From positions 1 through 64,000 of the forward strand of contig NZ_CANKXG010000003.1 of NCBI RefSeq assembly GCF_947487575.1: a stretch of DNA of 64,000 bases, read 5' to 3'. Positions 9,239 to 18,397 of this stretch are shown here, in pieces (position 1 is the stretch's first letter; the number at the start of each line of letters is the position of its first letter). Under the pieces are notes generated by a model, which saw only the letters and a list, made by a program, of their open reading frames with translations, ran no database searches and had not been told where the DNA came from. Made by a program: the position numbers and the translations under genes. The stretch is from an uncultured Algibacter sp. (lineage in GTDB: Bacteria; Bacteroidota; Bacteroidia; Flavobacteriales; Flavobacteriaceae).

Positions 9239-9283
9239 ACAGGACACTACAGGATAAACACTTCTAGTTAAAAGCTAACTTAG
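9239..9283 (+). promoter_or_regulatory. Tandem ACAGGAYA element and possible gntR promoter
   Basis: ACAGGACA (9239-9246) and ACAGGATA (9249-9256) are direct repeats in 10-bp register. Nineteen nt downstream, TAACTTAG (9276-9283) fits TAnnTTTG with one mismatch. The arrangement mirrors the minus-strand promoters but points towards the gntR genes, leaving a leader of about 260 nt. The rest of 9029-9550 shows no gene and no other clear signal. Confidence 0.4.
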
Positions 9284-9550
9284 AGTTTTTGAAATTTCGT
9301 AGTCCAACATTCACTTTTAAAAAAACAAATATATAGATAAGAAATATGAAATCGTTTTGGAGTATGGCATTGATAATCTAGTGGGATTTAAATATTTTCC
9401 AAAAGAAAACAACTAAAACCATATTTTTTCAAATCAAGCCTACCTCTAAAAAATTGATATTACTGAATGCAACCCCATGTACTTGAAATAGCTTATAGAA
9501 TTTTACAGCGCTAAAGTGATAAAAAATACAAGTTCTAAAAACATATATTA

Positions 9551-10597
9551 ATGGAAATACATAAATTTATAGAGATTGACGAAGACTCTAGAATCCCTAA
9601 GTACCAACAAGTTGTAGACTCCATTATAGACAATATATCTTCAGGAAATTTTAAATTCGATGATAAAATACCTTCTATAAATAGGCTTAGCGAAAATTTA
9701 TACCTTTCAAGAGACACTGTTGAAAAAGCCTATAGCATCCTTAAAGATCGTAATATAATAACTCCCATAAGAGGTAAAGGCTTCTATATTTCTAAAACTA
9801 AACTAATAAAGAAATTAAATATTTTGTTTCTCATCAATAAATTGAGCTGGTACAAAATGGAAATTTATCATTCTTTTTTAAACAGTATTGGACCTAATGC
9901 TTATATTGACTTGCACATATACCATTGTGATGAATCATTATTTTTAAACTTATTAAGCAAGCATAAAAAAGCCTATGATTATTATGTAATAATGCCTCAT
10001 TTTAAAACTAAAGACCTTCAACACACTAGTACCACTACTGCCATTTCTCAAGCAATAAATAAAATCCCTAAAAGCAAACTAGTTATTTTAGATAATAAGG
10101 AGGTTCCTTTAAAAGATAATATTATCACAGTTTATGAGGATTATGAAAAAGACATTTATAATGCTTTAAAGAATGGCATTGAAAAGATTTCTAAATACAA
10201 AAAAATAATTCTTATTTACCCAAAAAAAACAATTTACCCTTACCCCAAAAGCATTAAGAATGGATTTATGAAATTTTGTGTTGAGCATAATTTAGATTTT
10301 TCCATTTTAGATCAAGTTTACAATGATATGATTCTTTTAAAAGGCGATTTATTTATCACTATAGATGAGGACGATTTAGTTAATCTGATTGAGCAACTAA
10401 GAGATAAAGAATTTGTTTTAGGTGGAGACATAGGTGTTATTTCATATAATGACACACCTTTAAAAGCGCTTCTAGGTATCACTGTTATTTCAACGGACTT
10501 TAGAGTCATGGGAGAAACAACAGCTAGCATGATTTTAAATAATGAAAACGGCAAATATAAAGTGCCTTTTAATTTTATTGATAGACAATCTATATAA
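9551..10597 (+). CDS. GntR-type transcriptional regulator with sugar-binding domain (copy 1)
   Basis: N-terminal GntR winged helix at about 8-80, with the typical RIPKYQQVVDSI, KIPSINRLSE, LSRDTVEKAY and GKGFYIS segments. It is followed by a periplasmic-binding-protein/LacI-like effector domain of about 260 residues (ILFLINKL near 93, GVISYNDTPL near 296, a terminal VPFNFI segment). This is the layout of Bacteroidota sugar regulators such as AraR-like proteins. It is transcribed divergently from rhaEW, so it most likely controls the rhamnose genes with a sugar or sugar phosphate as ligand. It is a clear paralogue of the next gene, with equal length. The ligand is not visible from sequence. 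Confidence 0.85.
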   Translation: MEIHKFIEIDEDSRIPKYQQVVDSIIDNISSGNFKFDDKIPSINRLSENLYLSRDTVEKAYSILKDRNIITPIRGKGFYISKTKLIKKLNILFLINKLSWYKMEIYHSFLNSIGPNAYIDLHIYHCDESLFLNLLSKHKKAYDYYVIMPHFKTKDLQHTSTTTAISQAINKIPKSKLVILDNKEVPLKDNIITVYEDYEKDIYNALKNGIEKISKYKKIILIYPKKTIYPYPKSIKNGFMKFCVEHNLDFSILDQVYNDMILLKGDLFITIDEDDLVNLIEQLRDKEFVLGGDIGVISYNDTPLKALLGITVISTDFRVMGETTASMILNNENGKYKVPFNFIDRQSI

Positions 10598-10618
10598 GAC
10601 CCAAATTACTATCCGCTT

Positions 10619-10657
10619 TAAACTAAAATAATTGTAACTACAAATTATTTTAGTTTA
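10619..10657. promoter_or_regulatory. 15-bp perfect dyad between the two gntR genes
   Basis: Arms 10619-10633 and 10643-10657 are perfect complements around a 9-nt centre, all A/T-rich (arm TAAACTAAAATAATT). The dyad starts 21 nt after the first gntR stop, and its centre is about 60 nt before the second gntR start. No T-run follows on the plus strand, so an operator is as likely as a terminator. Confidence 0.45.
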
Positions 10658-10698
10658 TCAAAAAAAAGCTTTATTTTCATTTATCTAATTTAAAGAAA

Positions 10699-11745
10699 AT
10701 GAACCTAATTAAATATATTAAGATTGATGAAAGCTCAAGAATACCAAAATACCAACAAATTATAGATTCAATTATTGATAATATATCTGCTGGCAATTTA
10801 ACGATGGATCAAAAGATTCCTTCAATAAATATGTTTAGTGAAGAGTTTTATTTATCTAGAGACACTGTTGAAAAAGCTTATAGCATCCTTAAAGACAGAA
10901 ACATTATAACCTCTATACGAGGTAAAGGATTTTATATTTCAAGAACCAAATTAATTTCAAAAGTCAATATTTTATTTTTAATCAATAAATTAAGTTCATA
11001 TAAATTACGAACTTACAATCACTTTATTGATACCATTGGCCCAAATTCCCACACCGATTTACACATATACCATTGTGATGAAACACTTTTTTTGAACTTG
11101 TTAGATAAAAACAAGTCTGCCTATGATTACTTTATTATAATGCCACATTTTAAAACAGAGCAACTAAAACATGTAAGCCTAACAGATAATGTCATTAAAT
11201 CCATAAAGAAAATACCAAAAGACAAATTAATAATTCTAGACAATATAAAACCAAACATAAATAGTAGCCTTGTAGAAATCTATCAGGATTTCGAAAATGA
11301 CATCTACAATGCTTTGACAGAAGGAATATCAAAAATAAAAAAATACAAAAAAATCATGTTAGTATACCCAGAAAAGGCTGTATACCCATACCCTAGAAGG
11401 ATTTTACATGGATTTAGAAAATTTTGTGTTGAACACAAGTTAGATTTTGAAATTCTAAACGAGGTTTATGATGATATGATATTAAAAAAAGGAGATTTAT
11501 TTATAACTATTGAAGAAGCCGATTTAGTTAATCTTGTTAAGCAGGTAAGAGAAGATGAGTTTAAATTAGGTGAGGAAATAGGCATAATATCTTATAATGA
11601 CACGCCTTTAAAAGAATTACTGGGAATTACTGTAATGTCCACCGATTTTAAGGTTATGGGGGAAACCGCAGCTCAAATGATTCTAAACAAATCACAAGGC
11701 AAGGTAAAAGTTCCATTTAATTTTATTGTTAGAGATTCACTCTAA
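10699..11745 (+). CDS. GntR-type transcriptional regulator with sugar-binding domain (copy 2)
   Basis: Same architecture and length (348) as the preceding gene: GntR winged helix at about 8-80, then a LacI-like ligand domain. The DNA-reading segment LSRDTVEKAYSILKDRNIIT is identical to copy 1 over 20 residues, so both should recognise very similar DNA. Ligand-domain segments such as DLHIYHCDE, FCVEH and ISYNDTPLK are also shared, while most differences are scattered in that domain. This suggests a recent tandem duplication giving two sensors for related sugars, or a heterodimer. Its stop lies 12 bp from the convergent lactonase gene. Its upstream region contains a 15-bp dyad, a possible autoregulatory site. 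Confidence 0.85.
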   Translation: MNLIKYIKIDESSRIPKYQQIIDSIIDNISAGNLTMDQKIPSINMFSEEFYLSRDTVEKAYSILKDRNIITSIRGKGFYISRTKLISKVNILFLINKLSSYKLRTYNHFIDTIGPNSHTDLHIYHCDETLFLNLLDKNKSAYDYFIIMPHFKTEQLKHVSLTDNVIKSIKKIPKDKLIILDNIKPNINSSLVEIYQDFENDIYNALTEGISKIKKYKKIMLVYPEKAVYPYPRRILHGFRKFCVEHKLDFEILNEVYDDMILKKGDLFITIEEADLVNLVKQVREDEFKLGEEIGIISYNDTPLKELLGITVMSTDFKVMGETAAQMILNKSQGKVKVPFNFIVRDSL

Positions 11746-11757
11746 AATAGCGTTACT

Positions 11758-12897
11758 TTAATTTATATTATAGGTTCGCATTTGAATACTTGAGGGACTA
11801 TTGACCTTTATTTCATTAGGAAGCCTATAAAGTTTTCCTGATTTATCATTTCTCTTAAATACAACAATATTGTTTGAAAATTGATTTGCCACTAATAAAA
11901 ATTTTCCATCAGGAGAAATAGCAAAATTCCTAGGATGCTCGCCATAAGCAGGTTCATGACCAACTAAACTTAGCTTTCCATTGTCTTGATTAATTGAAAA
12001 AATGGAAATACTATCTTCTTTCGGCCCACGATTAGAAGCATATAAAAACTTTCCATCAGGAGAGATATGAATATCGGCAGCTCTATAAACTTCTTGCTTT
12101 TGTTTATTAGACAGATAATCTTCAATAAAACCTAACTTACCTTTATGATAATTAAATAGAGCCACTTTACCACTTAATTCCGAAATACTATATCCAAATT
12201 TTCCATTTGGGTGAAATGTAAAATGCCTAGGGCCACTACCTGGTTTTATTTTTATTTGATTTTCATTTTGAAGTATAATATTGCTTGCTTCGTCCTTAAA
12301 CTCAAATCCTCTAATTTTATCTGCCCCTAAATCTTGAGCAAATAGATATTTATTATCTGGTGAAAAATTAGAAGAATGTATATGTGCTTCACTCTGGCGG
12401 CTTTCTACAATACTACTATCCTTAAACCTTAAAACTTGACTATATGGATTAAGACTTCCGTTTTTATTAATTTTAAAAACACTCAAACTTGGATCAGAAT
12501 AGTTTGAGTTTATTAAGAATATTCCACCTTTATCAATTTCTATATGAGCAGGGTTACGACCACCACAATCTTGTGTATTTATTAAATCAATTTTTTGATT
12601 TATAATGTCTATTTCAAAAGAAGCTACTTTTCCATTGTAATTCATTTGGCTTTCAACAACGGAATATAAATATTTTCCGTTAGGAGAAAGTTTCAAAAAA
12701 GAGGTATTTATTACACTATCTAAGGTGAATTTAAGAGTGCTTTCTCCTGTTCTAGTATTAAACTCATATACATGTATACCTTCACCAGATTTCTTATCTG
12801 TAAAGCTTCCTACAAAAACCAAGGTTAAATCATCTTTTGATTGACATCCTGTTAAGAGTAGTAAGCCAAAAAGTAAAACCAGTACTCTTGAAAACAT
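11758..12897 (-). CDS. Lipoprotein beta-propeller lactonase (6-phosphogluconolactonase-like)
   Basis: Seven-bladed propeller of the lactonase (Pgl/YkgB) family. Repeated segments such as LSPNGKYLYSVV, FSPDNKYLFAQD, FHPNGKFGYSIS, ISPDGKFLYASN and ISPDGKFLLVAN mark successive blades. I chose the ATG at 12897 because it gives a clean lipoprotein signal (MFSRVLVLLFGLLLLTGC, lipobox LTGC) and starts 22 nt after the preceding stop. The longer reading would overlap that gene and bury the signal. A surface or periplasmic location argues against the cytoplasmic phosphogluconate role. It may open aldono- or uronolactones released from the polysaccharide. It is the last gene of the 11758-22853 block. 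Confidence 0.75.
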   Translation of the reverse strand: MFSRVLVLLFGLLLLTGCQSKDDLTLVFVGSFTDKKSGEGIHVYEFNTRTGESTLKFTLDSVINTSFLKLSPNGKYLYSVVESQMNYNGKVASFEIDIINQKIDLINTQDCGGRNPAHIEIDKGGIFLINSNYSDPSLSVFKINKNGSLNPYSQVLRFKDSSIVESRQSEAHIHSSNFSPDNKYLFAQDLGADKIRGFEFKDEASNIILQNENQIKIKPGSGPRHFTFHPNGKFGYSISELSGKVALFNYHKGKLGFIEDYLSNKQKQEVYRAADIHISPDGKFLYASNRGPKEDSISIFSINQDNGKLSLVGHEPAYGEHPRNFAISPDGKFLLVANQFSNNIVVFKRNDKSGKLYRLPNEIKVNSPSSIQMRTYNIN

Positions 12898-12919
12898 AAT
12901 TATAAATCTAAATTCTTTA

Positions 12920-15430
12920 TTAATACTCTTTATAGAAAGCAGTACTTCCTCCAGTGACAATTTCTTCATTCTTAAATTTTAATTTTTCGCCTTCTCCAAT
13001 ATATATACTTTTTAACACTTCATTTTCATCCAATGAAATTATAGCAAAAGTGCCCTTAAAGTAAAAATTTAAGGCTTCATTTTTAAAAACTTGATTTTTA
13101 GATTGTGTTATAATATATTGAGTCATTTTTTTCGATGACACAAAAGTTTCGACTTTTAAACCTTTATAAACACCATTTTCTTCTATTTTATTTACCGATT
13201 TTACAGATGAACCTTCACTTTTACTAAAAGGCTCATATACTACCACAAAAGGATTTTTCCAAGCTTCTCCTTTGTTGCGAATTACTAATGTTGGTGTTGG
13301 TAAATTACCATAAGGTTTTGGTGCTTCAAAAGTTATAGGTGCTTTTACCTTGGTGTATGACCTATTTTTAAAACTTGGAATATGAAGTTGCATGAAAATT
13401 TCCCCAGGGCTTAGTCTTTTTGTAGCAAAAGTAGCTTTAACAGCTTTATCGTAGGTTTTTGATGTTTTAACATCTTTAAAAAAGTGCCACCCTGGGTTTC
13501 TATATTTTTTGTTTTGAATCCAATCTACATTTGTATTAGCCATGTACCGATTCGGTGTTTTTTTAAAACCCATATCTGTATTTTCAAAAATCAACTTATC
13601 CCCTATATTATGATACAGATAATCATGATATTCATTTGGTAATTTAGATTTTGAACGGAATACATCAACGTAATAACCCGTAGTTGGAGATGTTCTAATT
13701 AAAGCCAGAGTCCGTTCTTGTTTTGCTTCTGCTTTTTCACCTTTATCATCCACAAAACTAGTTTGACTAAAAGAATGGTATGGGGAAACTCCTTCCTTCC
13801 CAACTTCTGGTTCCATAGAAATTAATTTTACCGTATTTATACCTAAATTAACCCATCCACCTTCTCCTTGAGAACTACCATTTACTATTACTGTATTGTG
13901 CGCAGCAAATATTCTAGAGTAGTTCTCATGAAGATCTTGTCCATAATTTTTCCTTCCATGGTCAACACCTAAAACCTGCCCTTCTCCATACAACTCTATA
14001 TTCATGCCTTCCGCGTGCCCATGAACCATGTGTGCTCCTCCTACAAAACACATTAACCCATCTATTGGATTATTTGTACTACTTAAATTACGTTGTAAAA
14101 CAATGCCTGCATGATAAACTCTATCTGTCCTTGATAATTCAATTTTAGTATTTTTATTATTGATGGCCTCAGTATACCAAAACAAAGCCTCTGGGCTATT
14201 TCTTCGGTATTTCCCTTTAACCATCGCTCTTTTTATAAGTGGAAAAAATTTTCCCTGTAAACCCTCTAAACCATCCATTTTAGTTAAAACATAAGCGTTT
14301 TCATAAGCTTCGTAGGGTGCATGAGCATTTCTGTGCCCATCACCCCAACGTACAATTTCATGATTAGGATATACAAAATAGTCTAACCTTGGTAAAGCAT
14401 ATAAAATATTTGGGTAGGTTTCTCCTAACTTTAATGGTGGCTTATAACGGTTTACTACTAGCATTAATTTTGCTAAAAGTGATGTAGAATGATTTAAATA
14501 CTGCGATGTCTCTGGCCAAATATCACCTTTGTTTTTATAATTTTTATACATAACTGGTAAGGCATCTTGATTTTCTGTACTTTCAGTTAAGAAATAAGAC
14601 AACCATTTTTCACGCTCGGCTTCATCATCGATAGCCAATGCGTTATACACCAAATTTGGCGCTTCTAACACACAATGATTAGATCCAGTTTGACCATAGT
14701 TTACCGTAATATTGGCGTAGGTTTTAAATACATTTTGGGCTTCTTCAAATAAGAAACCAACTTTAATGTTTTTTATAATATCAAACGAAGCACCTCCTTT
14801 ATTGATATAGGGATGAATAAAATCATAAATTAAAGGCAATCTATACCCTAAAACACGAACTTCTCTAAAGCCATCGTAAGGAAATAACCAGCCTCCTCTG
14901 CCTTTCCAATCTGAAACTTTAGATTTTTGTACTGATTTCACAAATGAGTATAATATACTACTCGCTACGTATGCATATTTTTCATCTTGTGTTAAATAAT
15001 ACATCATCCCACAATCCAAAGCAACTTGCAGGTATTTAATCAATAATTCCATATGTTTCTTTTCGGCATCTGTTGCATTATCAAGATTTTTTTGGACACC
15101 GTTTTCTATATGGAAAGTTTTATAAAAAGGTGGAAAACTATTTTCTTGAGCTTCAGACCAATTAAATGGAAGTTGCTTTAAATATGATTTTGGGTTTTGG
15201 TGAAATTTATTAACCTGAATATCGGTTTTTGTTTTTAAATCAAAATAGATGTCGTTAGCCCATTTCTGAGCATCTATTTTTTCAAGGATTTGATTACGTT
15301 CACTAGACTTCACTAAAATGAATGGACGCTCTAATTCTTGACTAATTACATTTAAATAACTTGTAATTAATAGTATTAGTAGCAGAACTATTTTAGTTTT
15401 AAAAAGCCTCTTCTTATTTTTAGAAAACAT
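12920..15430 (-). CDS. Heparinase II/III-fold polysaccharide lyase, PL40-like
   Basis: Secreted lyase with an N-terminal alpha/alpha toroid (about 35-420) and a C-terminal heparinase II/III-like beta-sandwich (about 430-835). Segments supporting this are NYGQTGSNHCVLEAP in the toroid, GGAHMVHGHAEGMN, VLGVDHGRKNYG and AAHNTVIVNG, the usual His/Tyr-rich active-site region. Its length and its place among ulvan genes suggest the PL40 ulvan lyase family, but that family number is from memory. The ATG at 15430 is preferred over the upstream GTG at 15448. It gives a signal peptide ending near VISQ. Between a sulfatase (37-nt gap) and the lactonase (22-nt gap). It should cleave next to a uronic acid by beta-elimination. 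Confidence 0.7.
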   Translation of the reverse strand: MFSKNKKRLFKTKIVLLLILLITSYLNVISQELERPFILVKSSERNQILEKIDAQKWANDIYFDLKTKTDIQVNKFHQNPKSYLKQLPFNWSEAQENSFPPFYKTFHIENGVQKNLDNATDAEKKHMELLIKYLQVALDCGMMYYLTQDEKYAYVASSILYSFVKSVQKSKVSDWKGRGGWLFPYDGFREVRVLGYRLPLIYDFIHPYINKGGASFDIIKNIKVGFLFEEAQNVFKTYANITVNYGQTGSNHCVLEAPNLVYNALAIDDEAEREKWLSYFLTESTENQDALPVMYKNYKNKGDIWPETSQYLNHSTSLLAKLMLVVNRYKPPLKLGETYPNILYALPRLDYFVYPNHEIVRWGDGHRNAHAPYEAYENAYVLTKMDGLEGLQGKFFPLIKRAMVKGKYRRNSPEALFWYTEAINNKNTKIELSRTDRVYHAGIVLQRNLSSTNNPIDGLMCFVGGAHMVHGHAEGMNIELYGEGQVLGVDHGRKNYGQDLHENYSRIFAAHNTVIVNGSSQGEGGWVNLGINTVKLISMEPEVGKEGVSPYHSFSQTSFVDDKGEKAEAKQERTLALIRTSPTTGYYVDVFRSKSKLPNEYHDYLYHNIGDKLIFENTDMGFKKTPNRYMANTNVDWIQNKKYRNPGWHFFKDVKTSKTYDKAVKATFATKRLSPGEIFMQLHIPSFKNRSYTKVKAPITFEAPKPYGNLPTPTLVIRNKGEAWKNPFVVVYEPFSKSEGSSVKSVNKIEENGVYKGLKVETFVSSKKMTQYIITQSKNQVFKNEALNFYFKGTFAIISLDENEVLKSIYIGEGEKLKFKNEEIVTGGSTAFYKEY

Positions 15431-15467
15431 CCAACTGATTTTTATCACAATTCTACTACAAGCTACC

Positions 15468-16874
15468 TTACTTATAGCTATTAGCTTGTTCTTGCTTTAT
15501 TTTCAGCGCATTTCGCATGTCTTCAAGCACTTTTTTGTAGCTAGCATCCGCCACGATATTCCTATTCTCTTTAGGGTCCTGTTCAAGATTATACAACATC
15601 TCTTCACCGTTTTCGTATAAAGAATATGTAAAACCTTCAGTTACAATAGCATCAGCTTTTTTAAAACGCGCATAAGCGTTTTCTCTAAATGACTGTTTAG
15701 GATTATCTATAACAGATTTAAAACTCTCGCCCATAATATAATTAGGCGTGTTTAAATTGGCTAAATCACAAAGTGTCGGATATATATCAACACTCTCTAC
15801 CAAAGCTTTGGTATGTTGTCCTTTGGCTTTTCCAGGTACTTTTACAATTAATGGTACCTGTAACGCATTATGCAATGTATTGTGCTTTCCCCAAAATTCG
15901 TGTTCTCCCAAATGCCAACCATGGTCTCCCCATAATACAACAATTGTATTTTCGGCCAAACCAAGAGTTTCTAGCTCACCAAGAACCTCTCCAACTAACT
16001 GATCTACATAACTCACACAAGCATAATAACCATGACGCATCATTTTATGAAATTCGTCAGTATTTGGCTTATAGTCTCCCAAACTATAGGTTTTAAATTC
16101 AGTACTACCTCGTAAAGAACTAGGTGCATTTTCAGGTAAATAACGGTTGCCTGCTATCTCTATAGCATCTCTATCATACAAATCCCAATATTTTTTAGGC
16201 GCATAAAATGGCATGTGCGGACGGAAAAACCCACAAGCCATAAAAAAAGATTCTCCTGTTTCTTTAAAACGACGTAAATCACTAATGGTTTTTTGTGCAA
16301 TTTTATAATCAGGATATGCACTATCATCTACTTCTGGGGCTTCATACACACGACCATTACCCGATTTCATAAGTACCGCATTTGTTGTTGAATCATAACT
16401 CACTCTGTGCCCTCCTTCTGGCATCCATGGGTTTTCACTCCAACTAGCTTCCTGCACATCTTTATTATAATGAAAAATTTTCCCATTAGAAATACTAGTA
16501 TAGCCAGCATCTTTAAAAATGCTTGGTAGTGTTTTTGCATTTGGTACATCTTCTTGCGCCTTAGCTCTATAATCAATAAAACGATTTTTTGTGGGTAAAA
16601 TACTTGTTAATAAACTAGCTCTTGAAGCACCACAAACAGGCACATTACAGTAGGCACGATTAAAAACAACAGCTTCTTTTGCAAATTGATCTATGTTGGG
16701 CGACTTTACCTGTGGCGCACCATAAAGACCTAATTCAGGTCGTAAATCGTCAATAGCAATAAACAAAACGTTCATTGGTTTTTTGCCTTTTTTCTCTGTG
16801 GTTTTTTCTTTTTCATTTTTACATGACATGAAAAGGATTACTAAACCAAATGCGAATGTGAAGAATTTATTCAT
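15468..16874 (-). CDS. S1 sulfatase lipoprotein (iduronate-2-sulfatase-like, CGASR)
   Basis: Formylglycine sulfatase of the alkaline-phosphatase superfamily. It has IAIDDLRPE (metal Asp pair), the modification motif Cys81-GASRASLLTS, SNGKIFHY, GFFRPHMPFYAP and LWGDHGWHLGEH. The FFRPHMPF and HGWHLGEH segments are typical of the iduronate-2-sulfatase-like group (S1_7 by my recollection). The ATG at 16874 is preferred over a TTG at 16895, which would overlap the previous gene. It gives a lipoprotein signal with lipobox LFMSC. In this locus it probably removes a sulfate from rhamnose or a uronate; the position attacked cannot be read from the sequence. Confidence 0.85.
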   Translation of the reverse strand: MNKFFTFAFGLVILFMSCKNEKEKTTEKKGKKPMNVLFIAIDDLRPELGLYGAPQVKSPNIDQFAKEAVVFNRAYCNVPVCGASRASLLTSILPTKNRFIDYRAKAQEDVPNAKTLPSIFKDAGYTSISNGKIFHYNKDVQEASWSENPWMPEGGHRVSYDSTTNAVLMKSGNGRVYEAPEVDDSAYPDYKIAQKTISDLRRFKETGESFFMACGFFRPHMPFYAPKKYWDLYDRDAIEIAGNRYLPENAPSSLRGSTEFKTYSLGDYKPNTDEFHKMMRHGYYACVSYVDQLVGEVLGELETLGLAENTIVVLWGDHGWHLGEHEFWGKHNTLHNALQVPLIVKVPGKAKGQHTKALVESVDIYPTLCDLANLNTPNYIMGESFKSVIDNPKQSFRENAYARFKKADAIVTEGFTYSLYENGEEMLYNLEQDPKENRNIVADASYKKVLEDMRNALKIKQEQANSYK

Positions 16875-16888
16875 TTTTCTAAGTTTTT

Positions 16889-18385
16889 TTACCAATGCTC
16901 AATGACAATATAGTCGTCTTTTTTTAGTGTGTTTTTTATGGAATCGGGGATTTTTCGTCTAGGGGTATCTTGATCTAGTTTAAATCCTTTTTTTCCTTTA
17001 GGGGTTATAATTGGCATATTACCAAGAGATTCATCTAAAATATCTCCTTGTGATTTCATCCAACTAAATAAATCCTTTTTTAATCGTTCTTTAATCGCTT
17101 GTAATTCTCCGTTTTTAGCTAAATTGTTTTGCTCATAAGGGTCATTTAGCAAATCATATAACTCTTCAAAAGGTTCACTTTTATATTTATTTGCACCTCT
17201 TTTTATAAAGTAATCTACATTAGGTTTTCCCGTTAAATTTTGTTCAACAACTTCTAAAGAATTAAAATTTTGAATGTATTTATACCGTTGATTACGTATC
17301 ATTCTTGAAGGGAAAACCTCAGAATTTAAAATATTTTGATTTGTTCTTACCCCATACACATATTTGTTTACTTCAACATCTTCTCCTTGTAAAATCGGTA
17401 AAAAACTATTCCCATCCATATCTTCTGGAGACTTCCCCCCTGCTATGTTCATAAATGTTGGGAGAACATCGGTATAATGAATGAGTTGATTTGAAGTAGA
17501 TCCTGGTTTAATTACTTTTGGCCAACGCGCTACAAATGGCACTTTTAAACCAATATCTTTTACCGTAAATTTACCTGAAACCCCGTGATCTGCACTGTAA
17601 ATAAATAATGTGTTATCACCTAAATACTCATCTACCAATTTTAAAACACCTTCTATTTGTGTGTTATCTTCTTCAATACTTCTGTAATACCCTGCTTTCT
17701 TTTTTACAAAAGCTTTGTCATTTTTTTTATCCTCATTAAATGGGAAAAACTTAATAGCTTCTGCTTTTGGATTTTCAACATCAAAATACTTTCCATGTGG
17801 GTATTTTGAAGTGATAAACATACAGAATGGTTTTTTCGTTGATTGGAAATAACTTTCTATACTATCTAAAGGAATATAATCTCTAGGCACATCTTTTTTA
17901 GGAACGGGCTCCCACTCTTTATCCCACTGGTATACACTTGCTGGTTTTACATGACTTTTACCAGCCAAAACTACTTCATATCCCAAATTTTTCATTTGAG
18001 TCGTCACACTTTTTATATTTGGTCTTGTAGCTGTATGATTTGCAAAACAGCCGTTTTTCAAAGGATAATTACCCGTAAAAAGTTGCGATCTACTTGGCGC
18101 ACAAATGGCTTGAGCAGTAAAAGCATTGTTAAAAAGCATGCCTTCTTTAGCTAAACGGTCTACTGCTACTGTTTTCACTTTTTCATTGCCGTAGCACCCA
18201 TAATCATATACATCTTGGTCGTCGGCTAAATAGAAAATTAGATTGGGTTTGGTTAGGACATTTGTTTTTTGTTCAACCTTAGCTAAGTCCTTTTGTTTCG
18301 TATCTGTATGTTTATTTCCTAAACACGATGTAAATGCTAAAGCTAAAAACCCTAATAAAATTAGTACTAGATGTTTTTTATTCAT
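16889..18385 (-). CDS. S1 sulfatase lipoprotein (sulfamidase-like, CAPSR)
   Basis: S1 sulfatase of 498 residues resembling the N-sulfoglucosamine sulfohydrolase-like group (S1_8-like, by recollection). Seen: IFYLADDQDVYDYG with the metal ligands, Cys95-APSRSQLFTG for formylglycine, LAGKSHVKP, TSKYPHGKYF, and YSADHGVSGKF followed by GLKVPFVARWP. The signal peptide ends in lipobox FTSC at residues 18-21. A C-terminal ELYDLLNDPYEQNNL segment is the standard sulfatase tail. It ends 14 nt before the next sulfatase and is 12 nt after the preceding one, so the three are cotranscribed. In an ulvan setting the likely target is O-sulfated rhamnose; regiochemistry is unknown. Confidence 0.85.
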   Translation of the reverse strand: MNKKHLVLILLGFLALAFTSCLGNKHTDTKQKDLAKVEQKTNVLTKPNLIFYLADDQDVYDYGCYGNEKVKTVAVDRLAKEGMLFNNAFTAQAICAPSRSQLFTGNYPLKNGCFANHTATRPNIKSVTTQMKNLGYEVVLAGKSHVKPASVYQWDKEWEPVPKKDVPRDYIPLDSIESYFQSTKKPFCMFITSKYPHGKYFDVENPKAEAIKFFPFNEDKKNDKAFVKKKAGYYRSIEEDNTQIEGVLKLVDEYLGDNTLFIYSADHGVSGKFTVKDIGLKVPFVARWPKVIKPGSTSNQLIHYTDVLPTFMNIAGGKSPEDMDGNSFLPILQGEDVEVNKYVYGVRTNQNILNSEVFPSRMIRNQRYKYIQNFNSLEVVEQNLTGKPNVDYFIKRGANKYKSEPFEELYDLLNDPYEQNNLAKNGELQAIKERLKKDLFSWMKSQGDILDESLGNMPIITPKGKKGFKLDQDTPRRKIPDSIKNTLKKDDYIVIEHW

Positions 18386-18397
18386 TTCTTTTTATTC

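Noticed and set aside
9300-9550. Small ORFs or a riboswitch in the gntR leader
   Set aside because: The longest ATG ORF seen has only 11 codons, and no conserved riboswitch core or strong hairpin could be recognised.
12898-12969. N-terminal extension of the lactonase
   Set aside because: It overlaps the PL40-like gene and would place 24 residues in front of a perfect lipoprotein signal.
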